Part shown: one piece after another, positions 11,542 through 11,921 of the stretch
How the letters are laid out: each line of letters starts with the position of its first letter
Position numbering within the stretch: position 1 is the first letter of the stretch
Assembly: GCA_004212135.1 (NCBI GenBank)
Contig: RXIE01000037.1
Coordinates: 1 to 11,921, forward strand
From: Candidatus Methanophagales archaeon ANME-1-THS
GTDB taxonomy: Archaea > Halobacteriota > Syntropharchaeia > Alkanophagales > Methanospirareceae
Direction: 5' to 3'
Length of the DNA: 11,921 bases
Program-made: the position numbers and the translations under genes
The notes under the pieces: generated by a model
What the model saw: only the letters and a program-made list of their open reading frames with translations
Told to the model about the DNA's origin: nothing
Databases searched by the model: none

Positions 11542-11784
11542 TCACACCTTGATCAATCTTATAACTCCAAGTATAGCGATGATCAAACCTAGTATCCCAA
11601 GAAATCCCAAGTATTTGAGCTCCTCTTTGAGGTATTTAAAATATCCAAAGAATGCAAAAAAGGAAAAGAAGAAGAGCTGCCAAGGATTGTGAAGGGCGAA
11701 AGCTTCAAAACCAAGGAATCCTAAAAATCCCAAAAAGCCATTCATCCAAAGTTTATTTTTGTTCGTTTCTTTCCCAATGTTCAT
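11542..11784 (-). CDS. DUF3796-like small membrane protein
   Basis: An 80-residue membrane protein. After a polar start (MNIGKETNKNKLW) it has the striking FLGFLGFLGFEAF run, then WQLFFFSFFAFFGYFKYLKE and a last hydrophobic helix YLGFLGILGLIIAILGVIRL. The repeated LGF pattern and length recall DUF3796-type proteins, whose role is unknown. The start is supported by AGGTGAG at about 11789-11795, six bases before the ATG. AT-rich TATA candidates lie just upstream, next to the end of a transposase gene, so its promoter may be partly supplied by the insertion element. The UGA stop is followed in frame by a copy of the dispersed repeat. Confidence 0.65.
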   Translation of the reverse strand: MNIGKETNKNKLWMNGFLGFLGFLGFEAFALHNPWQLFFFSFFAFFGYFKYLKEELKYLGFLGILGLIIAILGVIRLIKV

Positions 11785-11814
11785 AATATCTCACCTAGTG
11801 TCATGGCAATTTAA

Positions 11815-11921
11815 TTATGGAACATAATATTTGGACAGTTTCTTGTCAGCCTTCTCCCGCGTAAACTTCCAGTCGATCTTCTTTTCCTGGTCATTCCTTC
11901 TCTTGGTCCATGCCGTAACTT
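11815..11921 (-). CDS. IS630-like transposase, 3' end (partial)
   Basis: Only the last 35 codons lie in the window, running off its right edge. They read VTAWTKRRNDQEKKIDWKF then TREKADKKLSKYYVP and stop with TAA at 11815-11817. The ending W-K-F-T-R-x-x-A-x-x-K-L is typical of IS630-family transposases (the C-terminal end after the DDE catalytic domain). No terminal inverted repeat can be confirmed because only one side is visible. The element would end somewhere between 11795 and 11815, immediately before the DUF3796-like gene. Confidence 0.6.
   Translation of the reverse strand, partial: VTAWTKRRNDQEKKIDWKFTREKADKKLSKYYVP

Noticed and set aside
1..11921. tRNA and rRNA genes
   Set aside because: No T-loop (GGTTCRAATCC-like) with matching stems and no rRNA signatures were found; the GGGTTCGAGA at about 10759 belongs to a repeat copy.

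Overview
The window looks like a piece of an archaeal chromosome, most likely from an uncultured euryarchaeon related to Methanomicrobia. The markers are an Alba chromatin protein, a stand-alone TRAM-domain protein, a PAC2 protein, a DUF2299 protein, an archaeal winged-helix regulator, TTTATATA-type TATA boxes about 26 bases upstream of starts, and several apparently leaderless genes. No rRNA, tRNA or CRISPR array was seen. The lineage is an inference from gene families, not a placement.

Layout. Positions 1-485 are a scar: a 3' fragment of a TRAM gene with its terminator, then what looks like the tail of a lost minus-strand gene. A MATE exporter gene follows. Positions 2089-2349 hold a small unknown gene and 2362-2857 seem empty. 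Positions 2858-5017 form a membrane/immunity-like group: a DUF4389 protein, a CPBP-family protein that has lost its EExxxR segment, an SdpI-type protein whose promoter carries a perfect palindrome, and a convergent winged-helix regulator. DUF2299 and PAC2 genes then diverge from a shared promoter region with a 12-bp palindrome. On the minus strand come a small acidic protein, a queuosine/archaeosine-precursor type transporter (VUT/YhhQ) and, upstream of it in the same operon, a ribbon-helix-helix/zinc-ribbon protein. Alba is divergent from these.

From about 8.8 kb the DNA is accessory in character. It holds a 47-residue CxCC protein too short for usual gene calling, a possible 26-codon leaderless gene, the intact TRAM gene, a zinc-ribbon membrane protein, a methylglyoxal synthase gene broken by an apparent single-base deletion, an overlapping coiled-coil/membrane gene pair with three 66-bp repeats, a DUF3796-like membrane protein, and the 3' end of an IS630-like transposase at the window edge.

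Two structural signals cut across the genes. First, about 165 bp of the TRAM gene end plus terminator is present twice in inverted orientation (about 215-381 and 9391-9560), bracketing 9 kb. Second, a short repeat occurs at least five times, plus one degenerate copy, always in the same orientation and always at or past the 3' end of minus-strand genes. Read on the minus strand it encodes a PEAAL(EE) peptide; at two genes it follows the UGA stop in frame.
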